Source: Tenericutes bacterium HGW-Tenericutes-1 (GTDB taxonomy: Bacteria > Bacillota_I > Bacilli_A > Izemoplasmatales > Hujiaoplasmataceae). From it: a stretch of DNA of 64,000 bases. Below are positions 16,952-25,906 of the stretch, piece after piece. Every line of letters starts with the position of its first letter. The stretch's first letter is position 1. A program made the position numbers and the translations under genes. Under the pieces are notes generated by a model, which searched no databases, had not been told where the DNA came from, and saw only the letters and a list, made by a program, of their open reading frames with translations. Where the stretch lies: NCBI GenBank assembly GCA_002839155.1, contig PGXM01000004.1:1-64000 (forward strand), given 5' to 3'.

Positions 16952-18052
16952 ATGATGGTTAAAGTTGTTGAATCAAAACGAGATTTAAATGATTTTGTAT
17001 ATTTTATCAAAAAACTTTATAAAGATGATTTACACTATATTTTTCCCATCTTTTCAGTCTTGAAAAAGGAACTTTTTACGCTAGTCTTAAAAGCAAAAAA
17101 ATATAAAGCTATTTTGTCTGTCAGAGAAAACAAAGTGGTTGGAAGACTATTATATACCATTGAATTTAACAAGAAAAAAAATAGATTTATTTGTTACTTT
17201 TCCGCCTTCGATGCCATCAACGATACCGAAGTTGCTAAAGAATTATTTAATTATATGGAATTAGATGTAATTAATCAAAATGTCTTGTATTGTGAAGGAA
17301 CTTTTTCACCTTATGATCCAGATACTAGAAGAGGAATTTTGGTTGACGGCTTTGATGATGATCCTGCCGTATTAACAAGTTATAACGCGCCATATTATTC
17401 AAACTTAATCGAATCATGTGGATACTATAAAGCGTATGATAATTTTGGTTTAAAAGCAGATATAAATTCACAAGTTCAAAAACGATTAGAAACAGTAGAA
17501 ACCTATTTTGATAATCATTATGATGTTCGAATTGACCAAATCAACTTAAACAAACTAGATAATGATATTCATGATATTCATGAAGTATTGCTTACCGCTA
17601 CGACAGAAATCAATTACCAAGAGGCACCTTCTATCGAAATGATTAAACAAGTTGCAGAGAATTTAAGATTGTTAATCAATCCTAAACTAATAAGAATTGC
17701 AAGGGAAAATTTAACGAATAAGCCTGTGGGTTTTTGTCTTGTATTTCCTGATTTTAATCAAATATTGAAAAAGACAAAAGGCAGAATTCGACCCATTTAT
17801 ATTCTGATAAATCTAAAGAAAATTACGCGAGTTCGTGGAACAATGCAGTATGTGATTCCAAAATATCAAAATACCGGATTAATCGGCTATATGTATAAAA
17901 AAGTCTATGATCATTTTGACTCAATGGGAATTAACGAATTCGAAGGTGGAACAGTCATGGAAGAAAACGAAAAGTCTTTACATGCATTTGATAAATTCGG
18001 AGGAAGAATCGCTAAAACATATCGAATATATGGGAAGGAACTTAAGTCATGA
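16952..18052 (+). CDS. GNAT-like protein, YghO type
   Basis: A 366-residue soluble protein of the acetyltransferase-like group annotated as YghO in Escherichia. Visible are ENKVVGRLLYTIEFN (N-terminal strand pair), the conserved central stretch FDDDPAVLTSYNAPYYSNLIESCGY, and the C-terminal half ending in LHAFDKFGGRIAKTYRIYGKEL, which resembles the last part of a GNAT fold. The reaction is unknown. AAGGA stands 6 bases before the ATG. It overlaps the next gene by four bases (ATGA), so it is coupled to a DUF819 membrane protein. Confidence 0.7.
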   Translation: MMVKVVESKRDLNDFVYFIKKLYKDDLHYIFPIFSVLKKELFTLVLKAKKYKAILSVRENKVVGRLLYTIEFNKKKNRFICYFSAFDAINDTEVAKELFNYMELDVINQNVLYCEGTFSPYDPDTRRGILVDGFDDDPAVLTSYNAPYYSNLIESCGYYKAYDNFGLKADINSQVQKRLETVETYFDNHYDVRIDQINLNKLDNDIHDIHEVLLTATTEINYQEAPSIEMIKQVAENLRLLINPKLIRIARENLTNKPVGFCLVFPDFNQILKKTKGRIRPIYILINLKKITRVRGTMQYVIPKYQNTGLIGYMYKKVYDHFDSMGINEFEGGTVMEENEKSLHAFDKFGGRIAKTYRIYGKELKS

Positions 18053-19236
18053 CATATAGTATTATCCAAGTGATTGCAATATTTTTTATACCACTATTAA
18101 TTATAAGATACCATGAATTCAAATTAACTAAATTAATTGGAACGATTGGGATGGCTTATTTATTAGGCTTAATCGTTGCTTTATTTGTTTTTGGATTGAG
18201 AAAACTAGGTGTCAACGTCGTTCAAAATCAAGACATCGGTGAAATCGGAAGTCATTTAGCAATCAGTATTGCGATACCATTATTATTATTCAGTGCTAAT
18301 CTAAAAGAAGCAAAGAAATTATCAAAATCAGTTTTATTAGCGTTTGGATCGGTCATTTTATCGGTTCTTATTGTAACGACGTTAACATTTCTCATATACG
18401 GAAAAACACTAAATAATGGTGCCGAACTATCGGGAATGGCCATTGGACTTTATACTGGTGGGACACCGAATTTAAATGCAATTGCGAATGTATTTGGGCT
18501 TGATTCAATCACCATTGGCATCGCTAATCTATCAGATATGATTATTGGTGGTACATTTTATATGTTTTTATTAATTCTATGTAAACCGCTCTTATTAAAG
18601 TTTTTAAAACCAACTTCAAGTTCTGACTACTTAAAAGAAGCATCAAATATTACGAATACAGAAGAATTAAATATTAAGGAATTCAGAACTTCAAAACCTT
18701 TAGTTAAAGCTTTCTTTTTAGCCTTTTTAATGGCCGTTATTGGAGCTTTATTAGGAATTCTATTATGGGTTATTCTTGGGGCTGTAGAGGGCAAAATGAC
18801 TGATTTACTCGTTCCAACGATGATGATCTCTGTCACAGTCTTTGGAATTATAGCATCATTTAACAAAAAGATAAGAGAGACTAAAGGAACTAATGTTGTT
18901 GGTCAATATTTGATTTTAGTTTTCTCTTTTGCTTTAGCCTCATCGCTTGATTTAACTAAAATGACAGGTAATTTTGGTAAAGTCTTATTGCTTTATGGTA
19001 TTATTACAATCGGTTCTTTTATCTTACATATAATCTTTTCTAAATTACTCCGAATTGACGTTGATTGTGCAATAGTCACTGCAACAGCGGGGATTTATGG
19101 CCCGGCTTTTATTCCGGCTATTACCAAACAAATAAAAAATGATTCTTTGACAGTTCCGGGTTTAATTTGTGGGTCAATCGGTTATGCAATTGGTACTTTT
19201 ATTGGCGTTGGAATTGGATTATTATTCATGTTATAA
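18049..19236 (+). CDS. DUF819 family membrane protein (YjcL-like)
   Basis: A 395-residue integral membrane protein with about 11-12 hydrophobic segments in two similar halves. Glycine-rich motifs GLYTGGTPNLNAIANVFG and ATAGIYGPAFIPAI fall at equivalent points in the halves, as in the DUF819/YjcL family. These proteins are thought to be transporters, but no substrate is known. Its start overlaps the upstream GNAT-like gene, so the two probably work together. No terminator-like hairpin is obvious before the PyrR-type leader of the next gene. Confidence 0.8.
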   Translation: MTYSIIQVIAIFFIPLLIIRYHEFKLTKLIGTIGMAYLLGLIVALFVFGLRKLGVNVVQNQDIGEIGSHLAISIAIPLLLFSANLKEAKKLSKSVLLAFGSVILSVLIVTTLTFLIYGKTLNNGAELSGMAIGLYTGGTPNLNAIANVFGLDSITIGIANLSDMIIGGTFYMFLLILCKPLLLKFLKPTSSSDYLKEASNITNTEELNIKEFRTSKPLVKAFFLAFLMAVIGALLGILLWVILGAVEGKMTDLLVPTMMISVTVFGIIASFNKKIRETKGTNVVGQYLILVFSFALASSLDLTKMTGNFGKVLLLYGIITIGSFILHIIFSKLLRIDVDCAIVTATAGIYGPAFIPAITKQIKNDSLTVPGLICGSIGYAIGTFIGVGIGLLFML

Positions 19237-19302
19237 AAAACATAAAATATAATGAAATAATTCTTGATTTTCAAGATATAACTGTTATAATATTAGTAGT
19301 TT

Positions 19303-19395
19303 TGGTCCTTTAACCGATGTCTGTGAGCATCGAAAGGTATAGCTCTTTCTTCGTACCCGTTAAAGGACACCGCAAGGTGTTCTTTTTGTTTGGGA
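19303..19395 (+). promoter_or_regulatory. PyrR-type attenuator leader
   Basis: A hairpin with lower stem ACC/GGT, a 3' purine bulge GAAA, upper stem CGATG/CATCG and the hexaloop CTGTGA fits the PyrR-binding element (loop CNGNGA, purine-rich bulge). Outside it GTCCTTTAAC can pair with GTTAAAGGAC, whose last bases are shared with the terminator hairpin GGACACC-GCAA-GGTGTTC plus T tract. PyrR with UMP would favour termination, so the permease is made when pyrimidines run low. The pyrR gene itself is not in the window. Confidence 0.75.
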
Positions 19396-19423
19396 CCAAA
19401 TCAAAATAAGAAGGAGAATGAAT

Positions 19424-20785
19424 ATGGAAACGAAACGAATTATTACTGGTTACTTGCCTGATGAAAGACCTGCTTGGGGGAAATTAATTGTATTTGCGCT
19501 ACAACACATTTTGGTTATGTTTCCCGCTACTGTCCTTGTTGCATTATTGACAGGGTTCCACATTTCAACGACCATCTTTGCTAGTGGATTTGCAACACTT
19601 TGTTTTATCTTAGTTACTAAAGGAAAAATTCCTTTGTACTATGGATCTAGTTTTTCATATATTGCTGCAATCGTCGGTATTACTGGAGCAACGTATGGTG
19701 TGGTTGCTTCAGATGCTTTAATCGGACAAGCACAATTTGGTATCATCTTATCAGGATTAGTTTCAATCTTAGTTGGGTTTATAGTTAATTATTTCGGAGT
19801 TAATAAAATTGAAAAAGTCTTACCTCCTGTCGTGACAGGTCCGATTGCAATGATTATCGGATTATCACTTGCTGGAACGGCTATGACTCAAGCGGCTGGA
19901 TTTAACGGAGTAACAGCACAATCAAGTTACTGGGCAGTAGCTATTATCACTTTATTCTGCATTATGTTCTTCACGGTAATTTTCAAAAAAGGTGTATTAA
20001 GTCAATTACCGATTTTATTTGGTATATTAGCTGGTTACTTTAGTGCTTTATTAATTGATTTAATCTTTAAAACAAATTTAGTAGATTTCTCTAGAGTATT
20101 CGCTGATGGTGTCATCAATGTACCGCATTTTACCTTACCAAGACCTTCATGGGCCGCAGTATTCGCAATTATGCCAATTGCTTTAGCAACTATTCCAGAG
20201 TCAACGGCACATTTATATCAATTGGATTTATATGTTAATGATTTAGCGAAGAAAAAAGGTTCTAAAGAATATCCCATTAAAGACAAATTAGGATTAAACT
20301 TAATTGGTGACGGTGTTGGAGACGTTGTGAGTGCTTTAGTCGGCGGACCTGCCGGAACGAACTACGGAGAAAATATTTCGACCATGGCTATCACAAAGAA
20401 CTTCTCAGTATGGGTCTTAGGAGCAGCGGCAGTACTAACGATGCTACTAGCCTTCTTCTCACCGCTAGCAAATTTAATCAGCACAATTCCATCTGGTGTT
20501 ATCGGTGGTGCAAGTATATATTTATTCGGCGTTATCGGTGCACAAGGGATTGCAATATTAATTGAGAAAAAAGTGGATTTATTCGATGCAAAAAACATTG
20601 GAATCATCGCGCTTATCTTAATCGTTGGAATCGGTGGAACATATGGTTTTCCAAACGGATCAATTCCAATGTTTGGAATGTCATTGCCAGCAATCGCTTT
20701 CGCAGCGATACTCGGCATTGTTGTGAACGCATTGCTAGGAATTACACAGTATCTGGTTAATAAAAAAGAGAGTAAAACAGAATAA
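19424..20785 (+). CDS. uraA: Uracil permease (NCS2 family)
   Basis: A 453-residue nucleobase:cation symporter in the membrane. I start at the ATG at 19424, 7 bases after AAGGAG; the tracked start at 19418 is too close. NCS2 landmarks are visible: FYLGSSF-like YYGSSFSYIAAI, the catalytic region MPIALATIPESTAHLYQL (the Glu that binds the base) and VSALVGGPAGTNYGENISTMAITKNFSVWV. The PyrR-type leader upstream supports uracil as the substrate. Downstream lies a perfect terminator. Uracil uptake would feed pyrimidine salvage. Confidence 0.9.
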   Translation: METKRIITGYLPDERPAWGKLIVFALQHILVMFPATVLVALLTGFHISTTIFASGFATLCFILVTKGKIPLYYGSSFSYIAAIVGITGATYGVVASDALIGQAQFGIILSGLVSILVGFIVNYFGVNKIEKVLPPVVTGPIAMIIGLSLAGTAMTQAAGFNGVTAQSSYWAVAIITLFCIMFFTVIFKKGVLSQLPILFGILAGYFSALLIDLIFKTNLVDFSRVFADGVINVPHFTLPRPSWAAVFAIMPIALATIPESTAHLYQLDLYVNDLAKKKGSKEYPIKDKLGLNLIGDGVGDVVSALVGGPAGTNYGENISTMAITKNFSVWVLGAAAVLTMLLAFFSPLANLISTIPSGVIGGASIYLFGVIGAQGIAILIEKKVDLFDAKNIGIIALILIVGIGGTYGFPNGSIPMFGMSLPAIAFAAILGIVVNALLGITQYLVNKKESKTE

Positions 20786-20793
20786 TAGTTCAT

Positions 20794-20822
20794 GGCAACT
20801 CAATTTGAGTTGCCTTTTCTTT
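20794..20822 (+). terminator. Intrinsic terminator
   Basis: GGCAACTCAA and TTGAGTTGCC form a perfect inverted repeat around a single T, followed by TTTTCTTTT. Confidence 0.8.
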
Positions 20823-20896
20823 TGCGAAGACATTGACTAATTAATTTTCAAACGTTAAAATGTGTCTATATTATTTGAAAGGGTTTGATAATTACT

Positions 20897-21646
20897 ATGA
20901 AATTTGTGACTTGGAACGTGAATGGATTAAGAGCTTGTATGAACAAAAGATTCGATGAATTTTTTAAAGAAATGGATGCAGATTATTTCGCGATACAAGA
21001 AACGAAGATGAAAGAAGAACAAAAAAGCTTTTATTTTGATGGATATTTAGAATATTGGAATTCAGCGGATAAACCCGGGTATTCTGGTACGTTAATCTAT
21101 ACAAAAAACACACCAATGAATGTTCATTTTGGAACGAATGAAGGTTTATATAATGATGAAGGTCGAATTATAACCTTAGAATATCCCGAATTTTATTTTG
21201 TAACTGCTTACGTTCCAAATGCACAAGAAGGATTAACAAGGATTGAATATCGTGTTCAGTTTGAAAAAGATATGCGAGCATATTTAAAAGAACTTGATAT
21301 CAATAAACCAGTGATTTATTGTGGTGATTTAAATGTTGCTCATCAACCGATTGACTTGAAAAACCCAAAGGCTAACGAAGGAAATGCAGGGTACTCAATC
21401 GAGGAAAGAACGGAGTTTCAAGCATTACTCAATTCTGGATTTACAGACGTTTTTAGAGCAATGAATCAAGACAAAATTCAGTATACTTGGTGGAGTTACC
21501 GATTTAATGCTCGGATGAATAATGCGGGATGGAGAATTGACTATTTTTTAATTTCTAATCGCTTGTTTAACCGTGTAAAATCAATTGAAATCTTGGATCA
21601 AATTCAAGGAAGCGATCATTGTCCAGTCGTTTTAGAACTCGAATAA
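20897..21646 (+). CDS. xth: Exodeoxyribonuclease III
   Basis: A 250-residue apurinic/apyrimidinic endonuclease and 3'-5' exonuclease for base excision repair. Motifs: MKFVTWNVNGLRAC at the N-terminus (so the ATG at 20897 is preferred over the TTG at 20885), FAIQETKMK (catalytic Glu), YVPNAQ, YCGDLNVAHQPIDL (catalytic Asp and Asn), TWWSYRFNARMNNAGWRIDYFL and IQGSDHCPVVLEL (catalytic Asp-His). The length is usual for the family. It is a single gene between the uracil permease terminator and the lysine operon promoter. Confidence 0.93.
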   Translation: MKFVTWNVNGLRACMNKRFDEFFKEMDADYFAIQETKMKEEQKSFYFDGYLEYWNSADKPGYSGTLIYTKNTPMNVHFGTNEGLYNDEGRIITLEYPEFYFVTAYVPNAQEGLTRIEYRVQFEKDMRAYLKELDINKPVIYCGDLNVAHQPIDLKNPKANEGNAGYSIEERTEFQALLNSGFTDVFRAMNQDKIQYTWWSYRFNARMNNAGWRIDYFLISNRLFNRVKSIEILDQIQGSDHCPVVLELE

Positions 21647-21689
21647 TTTGCTTGAACAATAAACCTTACTTTCTGCGTTCGACTGGGTA

Positions 21690-21718
21690 TTGACAACGCT
21701 TTCACAATCATGTAAAAT
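21690..21718 (+). promoter_or_regulatory. Promoter of the lysine operon
   Basis: Perfect TTGACA at 21690-21695 and TAAAAT at 21713-21718, 17 bases apart. Transcription would start near 21725, just before the leader RNA. Confidence 0.75.
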
Positions 21719-21730
21719 GAGAGTAATCGA

Positions 21731-21886
21731 ATATACAGAGGCGCAATGTAGGGGTAATTCATCGGTGTTAATGAAATGAACTTCAAAGACGATGAACGAA
21801 TGTATGCATTGCCGAAAGGATCAAAGGGTTCATCCATTGATTACTTGGTGCTTGAGCAAGCGTTCAATCACTGCCATAGTGTTTAT
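21731..21886 (+). promoter_or_regulatory. Lysine riboswitch (L-box) aptamer
   Basis: The leader carries the conserved 5' core AGAGGCGC (21737-21744) and, ~68 bases on, the internal core TGCCGAAAGG (21810-21819). A GCTT-GAGC-AAGC arm and CACTGCCATAGTG at the 3' side follow. Order, spacing and total length (~155 bases) fit the five-helix lysine aptamer. The genes behind it degrade lysine, which supports the ligand. I assigned it by pattern, not by a covariance model. Confidence 0.75.
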
Positions 21887-21890
21887 GGAG

Positions 21891-21929
21891 AGCTGTTATG
21901 TTAAAAACATAACGGCTTTTATTTTTTCT
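21891..21929 (+). terminator. Leader terminator between riboswitch and operon
   Basis: AGCTGTTATGTT pairs over 12 bases with AACATAACGGCT, followed by a T-rich run. It lies between the aptamer and the first ribosome binding site, so it is the expression platform. For a catabolic operon lysine should prevent, not promote, this hairpin. Confidence 0.8.
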
Positions 21930-21945
21930 AAAATAAGGAGGATTT

Positions 21946-22362
21946 ATGAAACAATATCGTCTAGAAGATTTATCGATAGGCGATACAGCGAGCATTTCAA
22001 AACAATTTTCTGAGTCGGATGTTTTGGGTTATGCGGCGGTATCGGGAGATGTAAATCCCGTGCATTTAAGTGAGGAGTATGCAAAAACTTCTCCCTTTAA
22101 AACACGGATAGTGCATGGGATGTTGGTTGGAGGGTTATTTAGTTCGATTTTTGGAACAATTATGCCAGGAATTGGAACGATTTATACCCATCAAAGTTTG
22201 AAGTTTACAAAACCGGTTTTTTTGAATGATACGATTACAGCCACTGTGACTGTTAAAGAAAAAATACTAGAAAAAAATCGCGTTATTTTTGATTGTATTG
22301 CGAAAAATCAAAATGGTGATATTGTCATCGTTGGCGAAGCTCAACTGATGCCGCCAAGATAG
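21946..22362 (+). CDS. MaoC-like (R)-specific enoyl-CoA hydratase
   Basis: A 138-residue hotdog-fold protein with the hydratase motif SGDVNPVHLSEEYA (Asp and His catalytic) and RIVHGMLVGGLFSSIFG. The family hydrates short trans-2-enoyl-CoAs such as crotonyl-CoA to (R)-3-hydroxyacyl-CoA. It is the first gene of the lysine-fermentation operon, where Kal produces crotonyl-CoA, so crotonyl-CoA is its likely substrate. This is inference, and most known lysine operons lack it. GGAGG stands before the ATG. Confidence 0.85.
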   Translation: MKQYRLEDLSIGDTASISKQFSESDVLGYAAVSGDVNPVHLSEEYAKTSPFKTRIVHGMLVGGLFSSIFGTIMPGIGTIYTHQSLKFTKPVFLNDTITATVTVKEKILEKNRVIFDCIAKNQNGDIVIVGEAQLMPPR

Positions 22363-22369
22363 GAGACAT

Positions 22370-23017
22370 ATGAAAGAATTTATTCAAAGTAAAGACGTAG
22401 CCAAATATGTAAAAAGTGGTATGAGTATCATGGTTGGAGGATTTTTATCAAACGGAAGTCCTGAAAATTTGATTACTGCAGTTCTTGATACAAATGTAAC
22501 TGATTTAACGATTATTTGTAATGACGGTGGTTATGAAGACAAAGGGGTTGGACGCTTGATATCTGCAGGTCGTGTATCAAAACTCATTGCGTCTCATATC
22601 GGAACGAATCCAGCAGTAGGTCGTTTGATGCAAGACAATAAGTTAACGGTTAAATTAGTTCCTCAAGGAACTTTAGCCGAACAAATCCGCTCCTCTGGTG
22701 CAGGGTTAGGTGGTATTTTAACACCGACTGGCATGAATACGGTTGTAGCAGAGGGAAAACAAGTCATTACAGTTCAAGGCAAAGAATATTTGCTTGAAGA
22801 GCCGCTTAAAGCGGACTTAGCTTTACTGGGCGGGGCTATAGCTGATGAATATGGCAATCTCAGATACCGCGGAACGATGAGAAACTTTAATCCATTAATG
22901 GCGATGGCTTGTGATATTGTGATTGCTGAAGTGTCAGAAGTTGTCAAGATGATAGATCCCGAAATGGTTGTTACTGCTCATCCGTTTGTTGATTATATTC
23001 TTGTAGGAGGACAATAA
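22370..23017 (+). CDS. atoD: Acetoacetate CoA-transferase, alpha subunit
   Basis: A 215-residue subunit A of a 3-oxoacid CoA-transferase. It shows the CoA-binding pattern [17 protein letters not shown], then [23 protein letters not shown] and [32 protein letters not shown]. With the beta subunit encoded two bases downstream it should move CoA between butyryl- or acetyl-CoA and acetoacetate, the product of Kce, in the last stage of lysine fermentation. TAGGAG precedes the ATG. Confidence 0.9.
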   Translation: MKEFIQSKDVAKYVKSGMSIMVGGFLSNGSPENLITAVLDTNVTDLTIICNDGGYEDKGVGRLISAGRVSKLIASHIGTNPAVGRLMQDNKLTVKLVPQGTLAEQIRSSGAGLGGILTPTGMNTVVAEGKQVITVQGKEYLLEEPLKADLALLGGAIADEYGNLRYRGTMRNFNPLMAMACDIVIAEVSEVVKMIDPEMVVTAHPFVDYILVGGQ

Positions 23018-23018
23018 A

Positions 23019-23666
23019 ATGGATGAAAAAGTCATTATAGCGAAACGAATTGCACTTGAATTTAAAAAAGGGTATCTTGTTAATTTAGGCATTGGAATTC
23101 CTACGATGGTTGCTGATTATATAGATCATGATCAAGAAGTAGTTCTACAATGCGAAAACGGAATCATTGGCATTGGACCGTTATCTGAATGTACGACTGA
23201 GTTAGTCAATGCTGGAGGACTGTGTGCGACAATATTGCCCGGTGGCTCGTTTTTTGATTCAGCTACATCTTTCTCTATCATTCGAGGTGGACACGTTGAT
23301 GTGACCGTTTTAGGGGCATTAGAAGTTGATTTTGATGGCAGCATCGCTTCGTGGATTATCCCTGGCAAGAAAGTTCCAGGAATGGGTGGGGCGATGGATT
23401 TGGTAGTTGGTGCGAAACGCGTTATTATTGCAATGACGCATACGAATAAAGGAATACCTAAAATTTTAAAGAAATGTACCTTACCTTTAACCGCTTTTAA
23501 ACAAGCCAATTTGATAGTCACTGAAATGGCAGTCATAGAAGTATTAGAAGATGGACTTCATTTGCTTGAAGTGAATCCTGAGTATACAATAGATCAAGTT
23601 ATACAAGCAACAGAAGCAAATTTAATCATTGATAACGTCATACCGATGAAAGGAATCGAACAATGA
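23019..23666 (+). CDS. atoA: Acetoacetate CoA-transferase, beta subunit
   Basis: A 215-residue subunit B of the 3-oxoacid CoA-transferase. The catalytic glutamate lies in [12 protein letters not shown] near residue 45, preceded by [13 protein letters not shown]. Also typical are [32 protein letters not shown] and [17 protein letters not shown]. It pairs with the alpha subunit from the gene two bases upstream. GGAGG precedes the ATG. Its stop overlaps the start of kal by four bases. Confidence 0.92.
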   Translation: MDEKVIIAKRIALEFKKGYLVNLGIGIPTMVADYIDHDQEVVLQCENGIIGIGPLSECTTELVNAGGLCATILPGGSFFDSATSFSIIRGGHVDVTVLGALEVDFDGSIASWIIPGKKVPGMGGAMDLVVGAKRVIIAMTHTNKGIPKILKKCTLPLTAFKQANLIVTEMAVIEVLEDGLHLLEVNPEYTIDQVIQATEANLIIDNVIPMKGIEQ

Positions 23667-24043
23667 AAGTAATATTAAGAACAAGAATGTCGAATGCCGA
23701 TGCACATTATGGAGGAAATCTCGTCGATGGTGCCAGAATTATGGGCCTTTTTGGTGATGCAGCAACGGAATTACTAATTAGAAATGATGGCGACGAAGGA
23801 TTATTCCGAGCCTATGATCAAGTTGATTTTTTAGCCCCTGTATATGCCGGAGATTTTTTGGAAGTTCACGCCGAATTAGTATCTTCGGGGAATACATCAA
23901 GAAAAATGACGTTTGCTTGTTACAAGGTTATTGAAGCGTTACCGAATATTAACCCTTCTGCAGCTCAAGTTTTAGAACCACCGCTTTTAGTAGCGTCTGC
24001 TAGTGGTACATGTATCGTACCGAAAGCGTTACAGAGGCTGTAA
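23663..24043 (+). CDS. kal: 3-aminobutyryl-CoA ammonia-lyase
   Basis: A 126-residue hotdog-fold enzyme that removes ammonia from L-3-aminobutyryl-CoA to give crotonyl-CoA in lysine fermentation. Recognised by the motifs [29 protein letters not shown] and [35 protein letters not shown], the normal length and the position just before kce. Its start overlaps the atoA stop (ATGA) and its stop TAA shares one base with the kce start. Confidence 0.9.
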   Translation: MKVILRTRMSNADAHYGGNLVDGARIMGLFGDAATELLIRNDGDEGLFRAYDQVDFLAPVYAGDFLEVHAELVSSGNTSRKMTFACYKVIEALPNINPSAAQVLEPPLLVASASGTCIVPKALQRL

Positions 24044-24873
24044 TGGAAAAATTAATCATCACCTGTGCTGTTACTGGCGCTGAAGTTACAAAAGAACAAA
24101 ATCCAGCTGTTCCATACACGATAGATGAAATTGCAATTTCAGCGTATGACGCATATAAAGCTGGAGCAAGTATTATCCACTTACATGCAAGGGAAGATAA
24201 TGGAACGCCTTCTTACCGTAAAGAACGGTTTTTTGAGTTGATTCAGGCAATTAAAAATAGATGTCCTAATGTTATTGTCCAAATAACAACAGGTGGTGCT
24301 TTAGGGATGACTAGAGATGAACGGCTAACACCAACTGATTTAAACCCTGAGATGGCGACACTTGATTGCGGCACACTCAACTTTGGTGGGGACGATATCT
24401 TTATTAATACAGAAAATGATATTAAATATTTTGCGAAAGTACTTGAATCGAAAGGTATTTATAAAGAATTAGAATGTTTTGAAAAGGGTCATGTTGATAC
24501 TGTATTGCGTTTAGTAAAACAAGGATATTTACATAAACCCTTACACTTCAGCTTTGTTTTAGGCGTCAACGGTGGAATGACAGGCGAATATAGAGATTTC
24601 GTTTTCATGAAAGATTCAATTCCTGAAGATGCAACATATAGTGTTGCTGGGATTGGTAAGTATGAGTTTTCTCTAGCTGAACAATCCATTATCCATGGAG
24701 GTCATGTTAGAGTCGGATTAGAAGATAATTTGTATATTGAAAAAGGTAAATTAGCTGCTTCGAATAAAGAACTAGTCGAAAAGGTCGTTGGACTAGCAAA
24801 GAAGTACAATCGTCAAATTGCATCACCAATCGAAGCTAGAAAGATATTAAAAATGGAGGGACATCATGAATAA
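24043..24873 (+). CDS. kce: 3-keto-5-aminohexanoate cleavage enzyme
   Basis: A 276-residue zinc enzyme of the BKACE (DUF849) family. It condenses 3-keto-5-aminohexanoate with acetyl-CoA to give 3-aminobutyryl-CoA and acetoacetate. Visible are the N-terminus KLIITCAVTGAEVTKEQNPAVPYT, the metal-binding IIHLHAREDNGTPS, QITTGGALGMTRDERL and the later SVAGIGKYEF and GGHVRVGLEDN. I use the ATG at 24043, overlapping the kal stop, because the protein then begins as in known Kce; the tracked start adds 11 unrelated residues. Confidence 0.93.
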   Translation: MEKLIITCAVTGAEVTKEQNPAVPYTIDEIAISAYDAYKAGASIIHLHAREDNGTPSYRKERFFELIQAIKNRCPNVIVQITTGGALGMTRDERLTPTDLNPEMATLDCGTLNFGGDDIFINTENDIKYFAKVLESKGIYKELECFEKGHVDTVLRLVKQGYLHKPLHFSFVLGVNGGMTGEYRDFVFMKDSIPEDATYSVAGIGKYEFSLAEQSIIHGGHVRVGLEDNLYIEKGKLAASNKELVEKVVGLAKKYNRQIASPIEARKILKMEGHHE

Positions 24874-25906
24874 ACCTTGTCCATATGGAACACATCGGGT
24901 AATCGCGCCGATTGGTGCTTTGCCTCAATCAGCTGACATCATTGACAATACCATGGTATGTCAAAGTAATGAGATATTAATCTCTGTTAAAACACTAAAC
25001 ATCGACTCTGCTTCTTTCACACAAATCAAATCGGCATGTGAAGGAAATGAGTCAAAAATGATTGAAATGATTGAGTCAATCGTTTCAAAAAGAGGAAAGA
25101 TGCAAAACCCAGTGACAGGTAGCGGAGGAATGTTATTAGGTGTTGTAAAAGAGATAGGAACTGATCTCAATATCGATTTAAATGTTGGTGATTCAATCGC
25201 AACTTTAGTTTCACTTTCATTAACACCCCTTAAAATTTATAAGATTAAACAACTTTATCTTGATAAAGACCAAATTGATATTGATGGAGAAGCCATCCTT
25301 TTTCAAACAGGAATCTATGCTAAAATTCCTAGTGATTTACCTGCTGATTTAGTGCTTTCAGCACTTGATGTTGCTGGAGCTCCAGCTCAAGTTGCTAAAT
25401 TAGTTAAACCTGGTAATCGTGTCTTAATCATCGGCGCTGGCGGTAAAAGCGGTGTGCTATGTTCTTATCAAGCAAGAAAAAGTGCAGGAAAAGATGGTTA
25501 TGTTTATGGGTTAATTTATGACCAAAGAGAATATGCTGATTTATATAATCTTGGGGTTTGTGATGAAATAATAATTGCGGATGCTAGAATTCCTATGGAT
25601 GTGTATAAAAAAGTTATGGCTGCTAGTCATAATGAAAAGATGGATGTCACAATTAATGTTGTTAATGTTCCTAGCACCGAGATGGCATCAATTCTGCCGA
25701 CAAAGGATTTTGGCATTGTTTATTTCTTTGGTATGGCGACTTCATTCTCAAAAGCGGCTTTAGGGGCTGAAGGAATTAAAAGCGAAGCAACAATGATGAT
25801 AGGGAATGGATTTACTTCAGGTCATGATGAATTAACATTAAATTTATTGAGGGAATCAAAATTACTGTATGACTTATTTAATAAAAGATATGGAGCAGGT
25901 GAATGA
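24866..25906 (+). CDS. kdd: L-erythro-3,5-diaminohexanoate dehydrogenase
   Basis: A 346-residue NAD(P)-dependent enzyme that oxidatively deaminates 3,5-diaminohexanoate to 5-amino-3-ketohexanoate. Motifs: the N-terminal CPYGTHRVIAPIGALPQSADIIDN characteristic of Kdd, GSGGMLLGVVKEIG, and the dinucleotide-binding loop VLIIGAGGKSGVLCSYQARK at about residue 190. Its start overlaps the kce end by eight bases, with GGAGGG before the ATG. It stands between kce and kamA in the lysine operon. Confidence 0.93.
   Translation: MNKPCPYGTHRVIAPIGALPQSADIIDNTMVCQSNEILISVKTLNIDSASFTQIKSACEGNESKMIEMIESIVSKRGKMQNPVTGSGGMLLGVVKEIGTDLNIDLNVGDSIATLVSLSLTPLKIYKIKQLYLDKDQIDIDGEAILFQTGIYAKIPSDLPADLVLSALDVAGAPAQVAKLVKPGNRVLIIGAGGKSGVLCSYQARKSAGKDGYVYGLIYDQREYADLYNLGVCDEIIIADARIPMDVYKKVMAASHNEKMDVTINVVNVPSTEMASILPTKDFGIVYFFGMATSFSKAALGAEGIKSEATMMIGNGFTSGHDELTLNLLRESKLLYDLFNKRYGAGE

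Noticed and set aside
21792-22013. 73-residue ORF inside the lysine leader
   Set aside because: It overlaps the riboswitch, terminator and maoC start, and has no ribosome binding site.
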